Assembly: GCA_937888805.1 (NCBI GenBank)
Contig: CALBEY010000102.1
Location: forward strand, 1-51,020
Source: an uncultured Burkholderiaceae bacterium
Lineage (GTDB): Bacteria; Pseudomonadota; Gammaproteobacteria; Burkholderiales; Burkholderiaceae_B
Direction of reading: 5' to 3'
DNA: 51,020 nt
Both the position numbers and the translations under genes were made by a program. Under the pieces are notes generated by a model that did no database searches, was not told the origin of the DNA, and was given only the letters and a program-made list of their open reading frames with translations. Shown here in pieces: positions 26,433-34,616 of this stretch. The first letter of the stretch is position 1; every line of letters starts with the position of its first letter.

Positions 26433-27907
26433 CTTTGAGTGATTGATTCAATGGTTTGCACGATGTGTTTGAGTACAGCCACTCGAGCAAAACGCTTGTC
26501 ATTGGAAGACAGCGCATGCCAAGGGGCGTGGTCTGTGCTGGTGCGGTTCAGCATATCATTGGTGGCACGCGCGTACTCACGCCACTTATCTCGGTTACGC
26601 CAGTCTTCATCGGTAATTTTGTATTGCTTAAACGGCAATTCAGCGCGTGCCTCGAATCGTCGCAACTGCTCGTCTGGGGTGATCGCCAACCAAAACTTGA
26701 CGATCAAGATGCCGTGTTGGCTTAAGTGTTGTTCAAAGGCATTGATTTCGCCGTAAGCCCGTTGCCATGTGGTGCGTCCAATGAGTTTCTCGACCCGTTC
26801 AACCAGCACGCGCCCATACCAAGAACGATCAAAGATAGCAATGCGACCATGTCGGGGCACCTCTTTCCAGAAGCGCCAAAGGTAAGGGCGGTCGAGTTCG
26901 AATTGCTTGGGTGCGGCGACAGGGGTGATTTGGTATTGGCGGGCGTCGAGGGCTTTGGTGATGCGTCGAATCGTGCTGCCCTTGCCTGCGGCATCTTGGC
27001 CCTCGAAAACCAATATCAAGGCATGATGTTTTGAAAACTTTGGGTGGCGCACAGCCTCGGCCAAACGGTTTTGCCAGTGTAGTAATGCCGTCTCGTAGTC
27101 CTCTTTGCCCAGGCTCTGGGTGTGGTCAATCTCATCAAGTGGATTGTTTGCACGGCGAGGGGTGGCTGCGGCCGCGGGGTCGTGTAAGGGTGGGACACTG
27201 ACACGCCGTTTCTTTAGAGCGGCTAGCACGGCTTGCCCAGTGCTGATCAGACGCATGTTTTCATTGGCTGCTGGGATGATGGTCCAAGGGGCGTAGTCAC
27301 TATCGGTGGCGTCGATGATGTGTTGACCGGCCTGACGCAATCGCTTGAAACGCTTGTTGACCGCCTCGTCTAAGGGGCCGACTTTCCATGCGGTTGAAGG
27401 ATTTTGCAGCAAAGCTTTGGTGCGGGCTTTTTGTGCATCACGCGAGAGGTGAAACCAGAGCTTGATGACTTGTACGCCATTGTTAACCAAATCTGCCTCA
27501 TAGCGTCTTGCGGTCAAAATCAATTTTTCTAACAGCGCGACATCGGGGCGCTTTTTGGCAGCCTCTTTGATCAACGGCGCATACCCGGAGCCAAACACAA
27601 TACCTGTTTCGCCTTTGGGCGGTAGATTCAGCCAGAACCGGTAAAGCGGTGGGTAGGCTTGCTCATGCTTGTTTGGTGGCGGGAATGCCATGGTGCGGAT
27701 GTGCCGGGGATCCATCCACTCATTCAACAAATTAATGGTGTCGCCTTTGCCTGCCCCATCAATGCCTCCCACCAAAATTAACAGCGCACGGTCTTTTTTC
27801 AGAAGGTGTTGATATTGAGCCTTAAGCAGCTGTGTTCGTAACGTTGGGATAAGACGCTTGGCATCCTCATCTGAAATGGTCGGGTCGGATTCGGCGTAAT
27901 CAAACAT
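26429..27907 (-). CDS. pap: Polyphosphate:AMP phosphotransferase (two-domain PPK2)
   Basis: A 492-residue protein made of two fused PPK2 domains, the architecture and length of class II PPK2 (PAP), which phosphorylates AMP to ADP with polyphosphate. The N-terminal domain has Walker A GGIDGAGKGDTINLLNEW but a divergent lid (FGSGYAPLI) in place of the FDRSWYGR-type motif. The C-terminal domain keeps Walker A FEGQDAAGKGSTIRR and the full lid FDRSWYGRVLVERVE, so it is likely the active one, in line with work on Pseudomonas PAP. It starts 10 bases after the metallo-hydrolase gene and overlaps the HIT gene by four bases. It may help recover AMP when energy is short. Confidence 0.93.
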   Translation of the reverse strand: MFDYAESDPTISDEDAKRLIPTLRTQLLKAQYQHLLKKDRALLILVGGIDGAGKGDTINLLNEWMDPRHIRTMAFPPPNKHEQAYPPLYRFWLNLPPKGETGIVFGSGYAPLIKEAAKKRPDVALLEKLILTARRYEADLVNNGVQVIKLWFHLSRDAQKARTKALLQNPSTAWKVGPLDEAVNKRFKRLRQAGQHIIDATDSDYAPWTIIPAANENMRLISTGQAVLAALKKRRVSVPPLHDPAAAATPRRANNPLDEIDHTQSLGKEDYETALLHWQNRLAEAVRHPKFSKHHALILVFEGQDAAGKGSTIRRITKALDARQYQITPVAAPKQFELDRPYLWRFWKEVPRHGRIAIFDRSWYGRVLVERVEKLIGRTTWQRAYGEINAFEQHLSQHGILIVKFWLAITPDEQLRRFEARAELPFKQYKITDEDWRNRDKWREYARATNDMLNRTSTDHAPWHALSSNDKRFARVAVLKHIVQTIESITQR

Positions 27908-27917
27908 GATGTGAGCG

Positions 27918-28775
27918 CTAGATGGCGTTGATGGGTATTTTTAGATACTGTACGCCGTTGTCCTCCGCTTTTGGCAAATGGCCTGCTCGGATGTTGATTT
28001 GGATCGATGGCAATAGCAAGGTTGGCATGGCCAAGCCTTGGTCTCGGGTCGTACGCATGGCAACAAATTCGGCCTCGCTCATGCCGTCGTGCAGGTGAAT
28101 ATTTTTTTCGCGTTCCTCGGCGACCGTGGTTTGGGCGCGAACGGCTCGGCCTTCAGGCGGGTAGTCGTGACACATCATCAGCTTGGTTTCAGGTGGTAAA
28201 GACAAAATCCTTCGCGTTGAAGCGTAGAGCATGTGCGCGTTGCCGCCCGGGAAGTCGCAACGCGCTGAGCCCACGTCTGGCATGAAGAGTGTGTCACCGA
28301 CAAAGACCGTGTCCTGGTTTACGACATAGGCCATGTCAGCGGGCGTGTGCCCAGGAACATGCCAAGCTTGGGCCTCGATTGAACCAATGGTGAATGTCTC
28401 GTCTGGTTCAAAAAGATGATCGAACTGTGAACCGTCGAGCGCAAACGTGGGCTCGAGGTTAAAGATTTTTTTAAACACGCCCTGAACGGTTTTGATGGCC
28501 GAACCAATGGCAATCTTGCCGCCAAGTGCCTGCTTTAGGTATGGTGCTGCGGACAAGTGGTCAGCATGGGCGTGGGTTTCAAGCAGCCATTCGGTCTTGA
28601 GTTGGTTGGCTGTGACGTAAGCAATCACTTCGTCAGCGCTCTGCGTCCAAGTACGTCCCGATTTGGGGTCGTAATTCAGCACCGAGTCGATAATGGCACA
28701 TGCTGTTCCTGGACCGGCGTCGATAACGTGGGTGAAAGTGAAGGTTTCCGGATCAAAAAAGTGTTGGTAGCGCAT
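27918..28775 (-). CDS. MBL-fold hydrolase, persulfide-dioxygenase / Blh-like
   Basis: A 285-residue metallo-beta-lactamase-fold enzyme related to ETHE1-type persulfide dioxygenases and the Blh proteins of BigR operons. Metal ligands: ETHAHADHLSAA (His68, His70, Asp72, His73), HVPGHTPADM, FVGDTLFMPDVG, and CHDYPPEGR near the C-terminus. The PDVGSARCDFPGG segment is typical of this sulfur-linked branch. Expected role: oxidation of glutathione persulfide to sulfite, detoxifying sulfide-derived sulfane sulfur. AAGGAG lies about nine bases before the ATG. It heads a five-gene unit and is divergent from the thiol-sensing ArsR regulator, which supports control by persulfide or oxidants. Confidence 0.88.
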   Translation of the reverse strand: MRYQHFFDPETFTFTHVIDAGPGTACAIIDSVLNYDPKSGRTWTQSADEVIAYVTANQLKTEWLLETHAHADHLSAAPYLKQALGGKIAIGSAIKTVQGVFKKIFNLEPTFALDGSQFDHLFEPDETFTIGSIEAQAWHVPGHTPADMAYVVNQDTVFVGDTLFMPDVGSARCDFPGGNAHMLYASTRRILSLPPETKLMMCHDYPPEGRAVRAQTTVAEEREKNIHLHDGMSEAEFVAMRTTRDQGLAMPTLLLPSIQINIRAGHLPKAEDNGVQYLKIPINAI

Positions 28776-28802
28776 GGCCAGATACTCCTTATAACTTTCA
28801 GT

Positions 28803-28842
28803 AATATCTATATTCTATGGAACAATGATTTATTTGTAAATA
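28803..28842. promoter_or_regulatory. Two AT-rich palindromes, probable BigR/SqrR-type operator
   Basis: AATATCTATATT (28803-28814) and TATTTGTAAATA (28831-28842) are each perfect five-base inverted repeats around a two-base centre, 28 bases apart centre to centre. They lie between the divergent hydrolase and regulator genes, 28 and 95 bases respectively from the nearest start codons. BigR/SqrR regulators bind AT-rich dyads in such regions. Assignment is by position and shape only. Confidence 0.5.
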
Positions 28843-28936
28843 TAATAATCAAGCAACAGCACCTTTGTTGCGCGATGTCATCTAGCAGTTTAGTGTTACT
28901 GAAGTCGCCTAAACCACAAAACCAATAGGCCAGATT

Positions 28937-29269
28937 ATGAGCACTGAAACTTTAATGAGTGTCGATTCACTAAAAATCTTGCGCGCATCAGCAGGCAAGG
29001 CGTGTTCTCTTTTGAAGACCATGGCCAATGAAGATCGTTTGATGCTGTTGTGCCACCTGATCGATGCTGAACTCAATGTGGGTGAACTAGAAAATTTGAC
29101 TGAGATCCGCCAGCCCACGTTATCACAGCAACTTGGGGTTTTGCGCGATGAAGGTTTGGTTGCCACCCGTCGTGAAGGCAAATTCATTTTCTACACGTTG
29201 GCCAGCCCAGCAGTCGTGAAAGTCATGCAAACATTGCACGACCTCTACTGCAGCCCAGATAAGCAATGA
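28937..29269 (+). CDS. BigR/SqrR-type ArsR-family thiol-responsive repressor
   Basis: A 110-residue winged-helix repressor. TMANEDRLMLLCHLIDAELNV is the first conserved core (given here as NEDRLMLLCHL with Cys39). The recognition helix is RQPTLSQQLGVLRDEG, and the wing is RREGKFIFYTL. Cys39 and Cys105 (DLYCSP) occupy the same places as the two redox cysteines of BigR and SqrR, which join by disulfide or polysulfide links when persulfide or oxidants rise and then release DNA. A third Cys at position 23 is extra. It diverges from the persulfide-dioxygenase-like gene and is followed by a DUF2892 gene, as in known BigR-type loci. Confidence 0.9.
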   Translation: MSTETLMSVDSLKILRASAGKACSLLKTMANEDRLMLLCHLIDAELNVGELENLTEIRQPTLSQQLGVLRDEGLVATRREGKFIFYTLASPAVVKVMQTLHDLYCSPDKQ

Positions 29270-29315
29270 TGATTGCCCTGCGGTGATAACTGGCTTTTTA
29301 AACCAGGGGAAACAC

Positions 29316-29510
29316 ATGAAAGCGAACGTCGGAACCATTGACCGTGCCGCAAGAATCATCGGTGGCTTGGCACTTATCTCGCTTTCTTTGGCGCACATGA
29401 TTGGTGTTTGGGGTTGGATCGGGGTTGTGCCACTTGCCACAGGGTTACTTCGCAGTTGTCCTGTTTATTCTATTCTTGGTATTAACACGTGTGGTGTCCA
29501 GCGAGACTAA
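29316..29510 (+). CDS. DUF2892 (YgaP-type) small membrane protein
   Basis: A 64-residue inner-membrane protein with two short helices. MKANVGTIDRAARIIGGLAL is the typical DUF2892 opening, followed by WGWIGVVPLATGLLRSCPVYSI and the ending LGINTCGVQ, here split for brevity. This domain forms the membrane part of rhodanese YgaP and often stands alone in sulfide-response loci. I chose ATG 29316 because AGGGGA at 29305-29310 is five bases upstream and the family starts here; an in-frame ATG at 29283 lacks such a site. It is co-directional with the regulator, 46 bases behind it. Cysteines in SCPVY and NTCGV are family-conserved. Its exact function is unknown. Confidence 0.87.
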   Translation: MKANVGTIDRAARIIGGLALISLSLAHMIGVWGWIGVVPLATGLLRSCPVYSILGINTCGVQRD

Positions 29511-29530
29511 GTTACCGTTGAAAGCCCCGC

Positions 29531-30328
29531 CTACGGTTTCTGAAAAAAGAGTTCATGCAAAGCCGTGCCAGGATCTTCTGCTCGCATAAACGCCTCGCCC
29601 ACCAAAAACGCATTCACGTTGTGATCTTGCATTAAAGTCACATCGGTTCTTTTAAAAATTCCGCTCTCGGTGATGACACGACGATCAGCGGGTATTTTTG
29701 GCAACAGTCTTATCGTGTTGTCCAAAGACACCTCAAACGTTTTGAGATTGCGATTGTTAATGCCCAATAAGGGCGTTTTGAGCTGCAATGCGTGCTCAAG
29801 CTCTGACTCATCATGCACTTCGACCAACACATCGAGGCCGAGCTCAATGGCGCAAGCCTCGAGCTCAATCATGCGGGCCGGTGTCAGGGCTGCCACAATT
29901 AAGAGAATGCAGTCAGCGCCCATGGCCCGAGCCGAAATCACTTGATAAGGATCGATCATGAAGTCTTTGCGCAGCACGGGCAGTGAGCAAGCGGCGCGGG
30001 CTTGGCGCAAATAGTCATGCGACCCTTGAAAAAACTTAACGTCTGTTAACACCGACAAGCAAGTGGCACCGCCTGCTGCGTAAGACGCTGCAATTTGCGC
30101 TGGCTGAAAGTCAGCCCGCAAGACGCCTTTAGAGGGGGATGCTTTTTTAACCTCAGCAATCACGGCTGGTTTGCCGCTGGCAATTTTGTCTTCAATGGCC
30201 ACCGTGAATCCGCGCAAGTCTTGACGAGCGAGCGCCTCGCGCAGCAAATCGGCCTCACTGCGTAATTGCCTGGCTGCTTTGACCTGTTCGACTTTGACGG
30301 CCAAGATTTCATCAAGAATATTGCTCAT
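29531..30328 (-). CDS. trpC: Indole-3-glycerol phosphate synthase
   Basis: A 265-residue TIM-barrel enzyme (EC 4.1.1.48) that closes the indole ring from CdRP. Motifs: [16 protein letters not shown] with the catalytic Lys, [40 protein letters not shown], and [22 protein letters not shown] and [14 protein letters not shown] complete the phosphate site. It is a monofunctional TrpC, not fused to TrpF. The start overlaps the trpD stop by four bases. It is the last gene of the trpE-G-D-C unit and converges with the DUF2892 gene. Confidence 0.97.
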   Translation of the reverse strand: MSNILDEILAVKVEQVKAARQLRSEADLLREALARQDLRGFTVAIEDKIASGKPAVIAEVKKASPSKGVLRADFQPAQIAASYAAGGATCLSVLTDVKFFQGSHDYLRQARAACSLPVLRKDFMIDPYQVISARAMGADCILLIVAALTPARMIELEACAIELGLDVLVEVHDESELEHALQLKTPLLGINNRNLKTFEVSLDNTIRLLPKIPADRRVITESGIFKRTDVTLMQDHNVNAFLVGEAFMRAEDPGTALHELFFQKP

Positions 30329-31353
30329 GCGGCGAGTTTCCTAGTTAGGGCACAGAACTGTTCAAGTTTTTCCCGGGCTTGCCCACTGGCGATGACCTCA
30401 AACGCTTTTTTCACGCCGTCGGCGATGCTGTTGGCACCGTTACCGGCGTAGATGGCAAGACCGGCGTTGTACGCCACAATGTTTCGGGCCGTGCCTGACT
30501 TATTATCTAGTGCTTGAAGAACCAAGGTTTTGGATTGTTCTTTCGATTCGACCCGTATGGTGCGATTCGAGGCCATGTCTAAGCCAAAGTCTTCAGGATG
30601 AATCTGGTACTCTAAAATTTCGCCATTGTGTAGCTCACCGACCATGGTGGTCGCACCAAGGGAGGCCTCATCCATGCCGTCCATCCCATGCACGATCAGC
30701 ACGTGGCGCGCGCCAAGCGATTGCAAAACCCGCACTTGAATACCGACCAAATCTGGGTGGAACACACCCATCATTTGATTTTTAGCGCCAGCGGGGTTGG
30801 TTAAAGGACCGAGAATATTGAAAATGGTTCGAACGCCGAGTTCTTTGCGGATCGGGGCGACATGCTTCATGGCACTGTGATGCTTTTGAGCAAACATAAA
30901 GCCAATGCCAATTTCAGCGATGCATTGTGCGACTTGATCGGGGGCCAAATCAACGCGTGCGCCAAGTGTCTCCAGAATATCGACGCTGCCGCTTGGCGAC
31001 GAGGCACTGCGTCCACCGTGTTTGGCCACGGGCACGCCGGCGGCGGCGGCCACAAACATGGCGGTGGTTGAAATATTGAAGGTGCTGCTACCGTCGCCAC
31101 CAGTGCCACAGAGGTCGAGTAATGCTTCAGGGTTGGGGGTTTGAACAAGGGTCGCAAACTCACGCATCACGGTGGCTGCTGCCGTGATTTCACCAATGGT
31201 TTCTTTCTTCACGCGCAAGCCCATCAGAAGGGCTGCCGCCAGTGTGGGCGACATTTCGCCACGCATGAGTGTGCGCATCAAGTGCAACATTTCGTCGTGG
31301 AAGATTTCTCGGTGCTCAATGCAGCGCAGTAGCGCCTCGCTTGGGGTCATCAT
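30325..31353 (-). CDS. trpD: Anthranilate phosphoribosyltransferase
   Basis: A 342-residue enzyme (EC 2.4.2.18) that joins anthranilate to PRPP. The PRPP and Mg motifs are [19 protein letters not shown], shown here in part as [12 protein letters not shown], followed by [19 protein letters not shown] and [32 protein letters not shown] carries the Asp/Glu metal site. It sits two bases after trpG and overlaps trpC by four bases, so it is the third cistron of the attenuator-controlled operon. Confidence 0.97.
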   Translation of the reverse strand: MMTPSEALLRCIEHREIFHDEMLHLMRTLMRGEMSPTLAAALLMGLRVKKETIGEITAAATVMREFATLVQTPNPEALLDLCGTGGDGSSTFNISTTAMFVAAAAGVPVAKHGGRSASSPSGSVDILETLGARVDLAPDQVAQCIAEIGIGFMFAQKHHSAMKHVAPIRKELGVRTIFNILGPLTNPAGAKNQMMGVFHPDLVGIQVRVLQSLGARHVLIVHGMDGMDEASLGATTMVGELHNGEILEYQIHPEDFGLDMASNRTIRVESKEQSKTLVLQALDNKSGTARNIVAYNAGLAIYAGNGANSIADGVKKAFEVIASGQAREKLEQFCALTRKLAA

Positions 31354-31355
31354 GT

Positions 31356-31949
31356 TTAAGCCTCCTCACCCACAGGCTGCTTGAGCCTTAGAAAGTTTTG
31401 TAATAAAGCATGGCCATGCTCACTGAGAATTGACTCAGGGTGAAACTGCACCCCATAGACGGGCAAAGTCTTGTGTCGCACACCCATGATTTCACCGTCA
31501 GCGGTTTGCGCGGTGATTTCAAGGCAGTCTGGCAATGTTTCTCGCTCAATGGCCAGCGAGTGGTAACGAATAACCGTAAAGGGTGAGGGCAGGTTGGTGA
31601 AGACATCACTGCCTGTGTGCGTGATTTCAGAGGTTTTACCGTGCATGATGACTTTGGCGCGCACCACACGACCCCCAAAAGCTGCACCAATGGCCTGATG
31701 CCCAAGGCACACACCCAGAATCGGAATCTTGCCTGCGAATCTTAAAATCAGCGGTACCGAAATGCCCGCTTCGGTCGGTGAGCAAGGACCAGGTGAAACG
31801 CAAATTTGGTCTGGTGCAAGCGCCTCGATTTCGTCCAGTGTGATTTGGTCATTACGATGGACTAGTACATCGGCACCGAGTTCACCAAAGTATTGCACCA
31901 AGTTATAGGTGAACGAGTCGTAATTGTCGATCATCAGGATTCGAGACAT
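31356..31949 (-). CDS. trpG: Anthranilate synthase glutamine amidotransferase component
   Basis: A 197-residue class I glutamine amidotransferase that feeds ammonia to TrpE. It may also serve PabB as PabA. The start [20 protein letters not shown] is shown in part as [13 protein letters not shown]. The oxyanion loop is ISPGP-like ([12 protein letters not shown]), the nucleophile elbow is [10 protein letters not shown], and the His/Glu pair is in [14 protein letters not shown] Shine-Dalgarno AGGAAG is six bases before the ATG. A gap of 154 bases separates it from trpE, and I found no terminator in it. Confidence 0.96.
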   Translation of the reverse strand: MSRILMIDNYDSFTYNLVQYFGELGADVLVHRNDQITLDEIEALAPDQICVSPGPCSPTEAGISVPLILRFAGKIPILGVCLGHQAIGAAFGGRVVRAKVIMHGKTSEITHTGSDVFTNLPSPFTVIRYHSLAIERETLPDCLEITAQTADGEIMGVRHKTLPVYGVQFHPESILSEHGHALLQNFLRLKQPVGEEA

Positions 31950-32103
31950 GATGCTTCCTAAATTAACGTGTGCTGACTGATTGTCGTTTCGGTTTAATGG
32001 GATTCTTTCGGTTACACCGAGTGCCAGTATGTGTTTATACCTGCGCTGAGTTTAACCAATGACTACCGATGTTAAAGCCGCCCCTATTTGATTGTCCGGT
32101 GGT

Positions 32104-33630
32104 CTAAATTGGCGTATCTAAGCCGTTTTGGACCTGCTCAGCGGCGCGCAACACAGCGCGCGCTTTGACTTCTGTTTCTTGCCATTCTTTTTCGGGATCT
32201 GAGTCTGCCACGATACCTGCGGCGGCTTGGACATAAAGCATGCCATCTTGAATGATGCCCGTTCGAATGGCAATGGCCACATCCATTTCGCCGCCATAAC
32301 TTAAGTAACCCGTCGCGCCGCCATAAATACCCCGCCGAACGGGTTCTAACTCATCGATGATTTCCATGGCGCGTACTTTGGGTGCACCGGTGAGCGTGCC
32401 AGCCGGGAAGGTGGCGCGCAACACATCCATGTTGCGCATGCCGGGCGCCAAGCGCCCCGTGACGTTGGATACCAAATGCATCACGTGTGAATAACGCTCA
32501 ATGGTCATGGTGTCAGTCACATGCACACTACCGATCTTGGCGACACGGCCGACATCGTTGCGCGCCAAATCAATTAGCATCACATGCTCGGCGCATTCCT
32601 TGGGATCGGCGCGAAGCTCTTCAGCCAGCGCGGCGTCTTCTTCCGGCGTGGCGCCGCGCTTGCGAGTGCCCGCTAACGGTCTGATGGTGACTTCGGTTTC
32701 TGGTTGGGCGGTGTCTGTGCCTGCGACCACTTCTTGTCGCACCAAGATTTCTGGTGAAGCACCCACCACTTGAAAATCCCCGAAATTCCAAAAGTACATG
32801 TATGGCGATGGGTTCAGAGAGCGCAGGGCTCGGTAAAGTGACAGGGGTGAATCGCTAAAAGGCTTGGCAATGACTTGGCCGACTTGCACTTGCATCAGAT
32901 CGCCCGCCTCAATGTAGGCCTTGGCTTTGCGCACAGCCGCTAAGTAATCGTCTTTCGCGAAGCTGCGTATTTCTTGGGTGGCGACACTGGCGTGGCTATA
33001 GGGGGTATCAACGGGTTTGCGCAACTTAATACGCAGGCTCTTTAAGCGCTCTTGGGCTCGTGAGTAAGCCTCTGGCTCTGTTGGATTGGCGTACACCAGT
33101 AAATAGATACGGCCTGCCACATTATCGACAATCACCAGCTCATCAAGATGCAGCAACAACAGATCGGGTGGCCCTTCACCCATGCCATTGGGGTAAGGGT
33201 TTTTGGCGGCCCCAAGTTTGGGTTCCATGTGGCGCACGGTGTCATAACCGAAGTAGCCTGCCAAGCCACCCGCAAATCGGGGCATGCCAGGCCTGAGCGC
33301 CACTTTGAATCGGTCTTGGTATTCCGAAATGAATGTCAGTGGGTCACCCTCATGGACCTCGATGACTTTGTCATCGGTCAAGACCTCGGTCGTGTGGCCC
33401 CGCGAGCGGATAATGGTGCGAGCCGGCAGGCCAATAAAAGAGTAGCGACCAAATCGCTCGCCACCCATGACGGATTCCAATAAGCAGGTGTGCTTGCCAC
33501 CCCCAGGTCCGTTGTGCGCAAGCTTCAGGTAGATGCCAAGCGGCGTATCGAGATCGGCATAGGTCTCATCAATCAGAGGGATGCGGTTGTAGCCTTGTTT
33601 GGCTAGTGCTTTGAATTCAAGTTCGGTCAT
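32104..33630 (-). CDS. trpE: Anthranilate synthase component I
   Basis: A 508-residue chorismate-utilising enzyme (EC 4.1.3.27), the committed step of tryptophan synthesis. The feedback-binding patch LLESVMGGERFGRYSFIG is intact, so allosteric Trp inhibition is expected. Chorismate-site motifs are ASPEILVR, IRPLAGTRKRG, HVMLIDLARNDVGRV, HLVSNVTGRL, and FPAGTLTGAPKVRAMEII. I chose the Met at 33630 because MTELEFKALAKQGYNRIPL matches the betaproteobacterial TrpE start; an in-frame TTG at 33660 would add ten residues. No strong Shine-Dalgarno is seen at either. The trp leader peptide and terminator lie upstream at 33696-33837. Confidence 0.97.
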   Translation of the reverse strand: MTELEFKALAKQGYNRIPLIDETYADLDTPLGIYLKLAHNGPGGGKHTCLLESVMGGERFGRYSFIGLPARTIIRSRGHTTEVLTDDKVIEVHEGDPLTFISEYQDRFKVALRPGMPRFAGGLAGYFGYDTVRHMEPKLGAAKNPYPNGMGEGPPDLLLLHLDELVIVDNVAGRIYLLVYANPTEPEAYSRAQERLKSLRIKLRKPVDTPYSHASVATQEIRSFAKDDYLAAVRKAKAYIEAGDLMQVQVGQVIAKPFSDSPLSLYRALRSLNPSPYMYFWNFGDFQVVGASPEILVRQEVVAGTDTAQPETEVTIRPLAGTRKRGATPEEDAALAEELRADPKECAEHVMLIDLARNDVGRVAKIGSVHVTDTMTIERYSHVMHLVSNVTGRLAPGMRNMDVLRATFPAGTLTGAPKVRAMEIIDELEPVRRGIYGGATGYLSYGGEMDVAIAIRTGIIQDGMLYVQAAAGIVADSDPEKEWQETEVKARAVLRAAEQVQNGLDTPI

Positions 33631-33695
33631 GTTGTTGTTCACAGTCTTGGTGTTTAACAAGTGCCAGGTGCTTTTAAGAAGTCATCACAATCAAC

Positions 33696-33729
33696 AAAAA
33701 AGCCCGGCCATTGAAGAGGCGGGCTTTTT
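33696..33729 (-). terminator. trp attenuator terminator
   Basis: On the minus strand the arms AAAAAGCCCG (33729-33720) and CGGGCTTTTT (33706-33697) pair perfectly over ten bases. The loop is about 13 bases, and the 3' arm ends in a run of six T. It starts 36 bases after the stop codon of the Trp-rich leader peptide and ends 66 bases before the trpE start. That is the normal place for an attenuator. Confidence 0.85.
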
Positions 33730-33765
33730 GAGAATTTGGGTCGCCAAGCGACCGACAAACTGAGC

Positions 33766-33837
33766 CTACCCGCGCGATGCTCGCCAGCAACGCCACCAAG
33801 CGTTGGGCAATAACAAAGTGGTTATAGGCTTAATCAT
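33766..33837 (-). CDS. trpL: trp operon leader peptide
   Basis: A 23-codon reading frame, too short for ordinary gene calling, reads MIKPITTLLLPNAWWRCWRASR plus Gly and then TAG. Trp codons are at positions 14, 15 and 18 (33796-33798, 33793-33795, 33784-33786), with no Trp elsewhere. It lies between gph and trpE, just ahead of a strong terminator. The Trp codons sit in a small hairpin AACGC/GCGTT (33789-33804). The last codons and stop contain GCGGGT (33773-33768), which can pair with GCCCGC (33724-33719) in the 5' arm of the terminator. A ribosome stalled at the Trp codons would leave GCGGGT free to form an antiterminator; one that reaches the stop would cover it. The Shine-Dalgarno is weak. 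Confidence 0.85.
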   Translation of the reverse strand: MIKPITTLLLPNAWWRCWRASRG

Positions 33838-33874
33838 GGTTTTTATCTTGCGTTTTTGTTGTTGGCTATGACGA

Positions 33875-33884
33875 TTACTAGTAA
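33875..33884. promoter_or_regulatory. TTACTAGTAA palindrome upstream of trpL
   Basis: A perfect ten-base palindrome lies between the gph stop and the leader peptide, 38 bases before the leader ATG. Its ACTAGT core recalls E. coli TrpR half-sites, but TrpR is not usual in Betaproteobacteria. A weak promoter (TTGATA at 33899-33904, 17 bases, then CTAGTA at 33876-33881 on the minus strand) would overlap it. Tentative. Confidence 0.3.
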
Positions 33885-33889
33885 CTGCT

Positions 33890-34612
33890 TTAGTTGCTTA
33901 TCAATTGGGGCTGGTTGTTCAATAACCAGAAGGCCGCTTCTTGAATACTTTCGACTATACCATCGACTTCAAGCGCTGTGACCGGGTTGCCTTCGTTATA
34001 ACCATAAGGCACCGCCAAGACTTTGCAGCCGGCGGCTCGAGCGGCCAGTGCATCATTGACAGAGTCGCCGATGGTGAGCGTCAGTTGTGGGTCGCAGCCC
34101 AACTGGCGGCACGCCAAAAAAACCGGGGCTGGGTCGGGCTTGCGTTGCTCACATGAGTCACCACAAACGACTGTTTGCATGAATGGTGCCAAACCCGTGC
34201 GCTCGAGCAAGGGCAAGGCGAATTGCGTTGGCTTGTTGGTGACGACCCCCATGGGTATGCCCATGGTTTGAATGGCGTGCAACCCTTCTAACACGCCCGG
34301 GTAAAAAGTGGCCAGCTGGCCATTAAGCGTTTCGTAGTGGCTGTAGAAGATCTGGCGTGCCCGTTCGAACGCCTCGCCTCCAGTGGTGCTTGCTTCAATG
34401 TTGCCGGCTAGCGCCCGTGCCACCAATAAGTCGACACCCTTGCCAATGTAGGTGCCGATTTCAGTGGCCGGTAAGGTGTTCAGACCCAAGTCTTGGCGCA
34501 TGGCGTTAGCTGCACCCGCCAGATCGGGAAGGGTATCCAGAAGGGTGCCATCTAAATCCAGCAAAACGGCCTGCCAGCCTGAAGTCACGTGTTTTTTCAA
34601 GGTTTGGGGCAT
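33890..34612 (-). CDS. gph: Phosphoglycolate phosphatase
   Basis: A 240-residue haloacid-dehalogenase-superfamily phosphatase (EC 3.1.3.18) that removes 2-phosphoglycolate formed during DNA repair. The nucleophile motif is LLDLDGTLLDTLPDL (near residues 18-32), motif II is GVVTNKP, and the acidic motif III is GDSVNDALAARAAG, with PDPAPVFLACRQLG between. The cap domain is the helical C1 type. The gene follows rpe after four bases and precedes the trp leader, an order (rpe-gph-trpEGDC) widely kept in Betaproteobacteria. The C-terminal 20 residues may overlap the trp promoter. Confidence 0.94.
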   Translation of the reverse strand: MPQTLKKHVTSGWQAVLLDLDGTLLDTLPDLAGAANAMRQDLGLNTLPATEIGTYIGKGVDLLVARALAGNIEASTTGGEAFERARQIFYSHYETLNGQLATFYPGVLEGLHAIQTMGIPMGVVTNKPTQFALPLLERTGLAPFMQTVVCGDSCEQRKPDPAPVFLACRQLGCDPQLTLTIGDSVNDALAARAAGCKVLAVPYGYNEGNPVTALEVDGIVESIQEAAFWLLNNQPQLISN

Positions 34613-34616
34613 GGCT

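Noticed and set aside
31950..32103. Separate promoter or terminator between trpE and trpG
   Set aside because: The 154-base gap shows no T-tailed hairpin and no convincing -35/-10 pair; only the trpG Shine-Dalgarno is clear.
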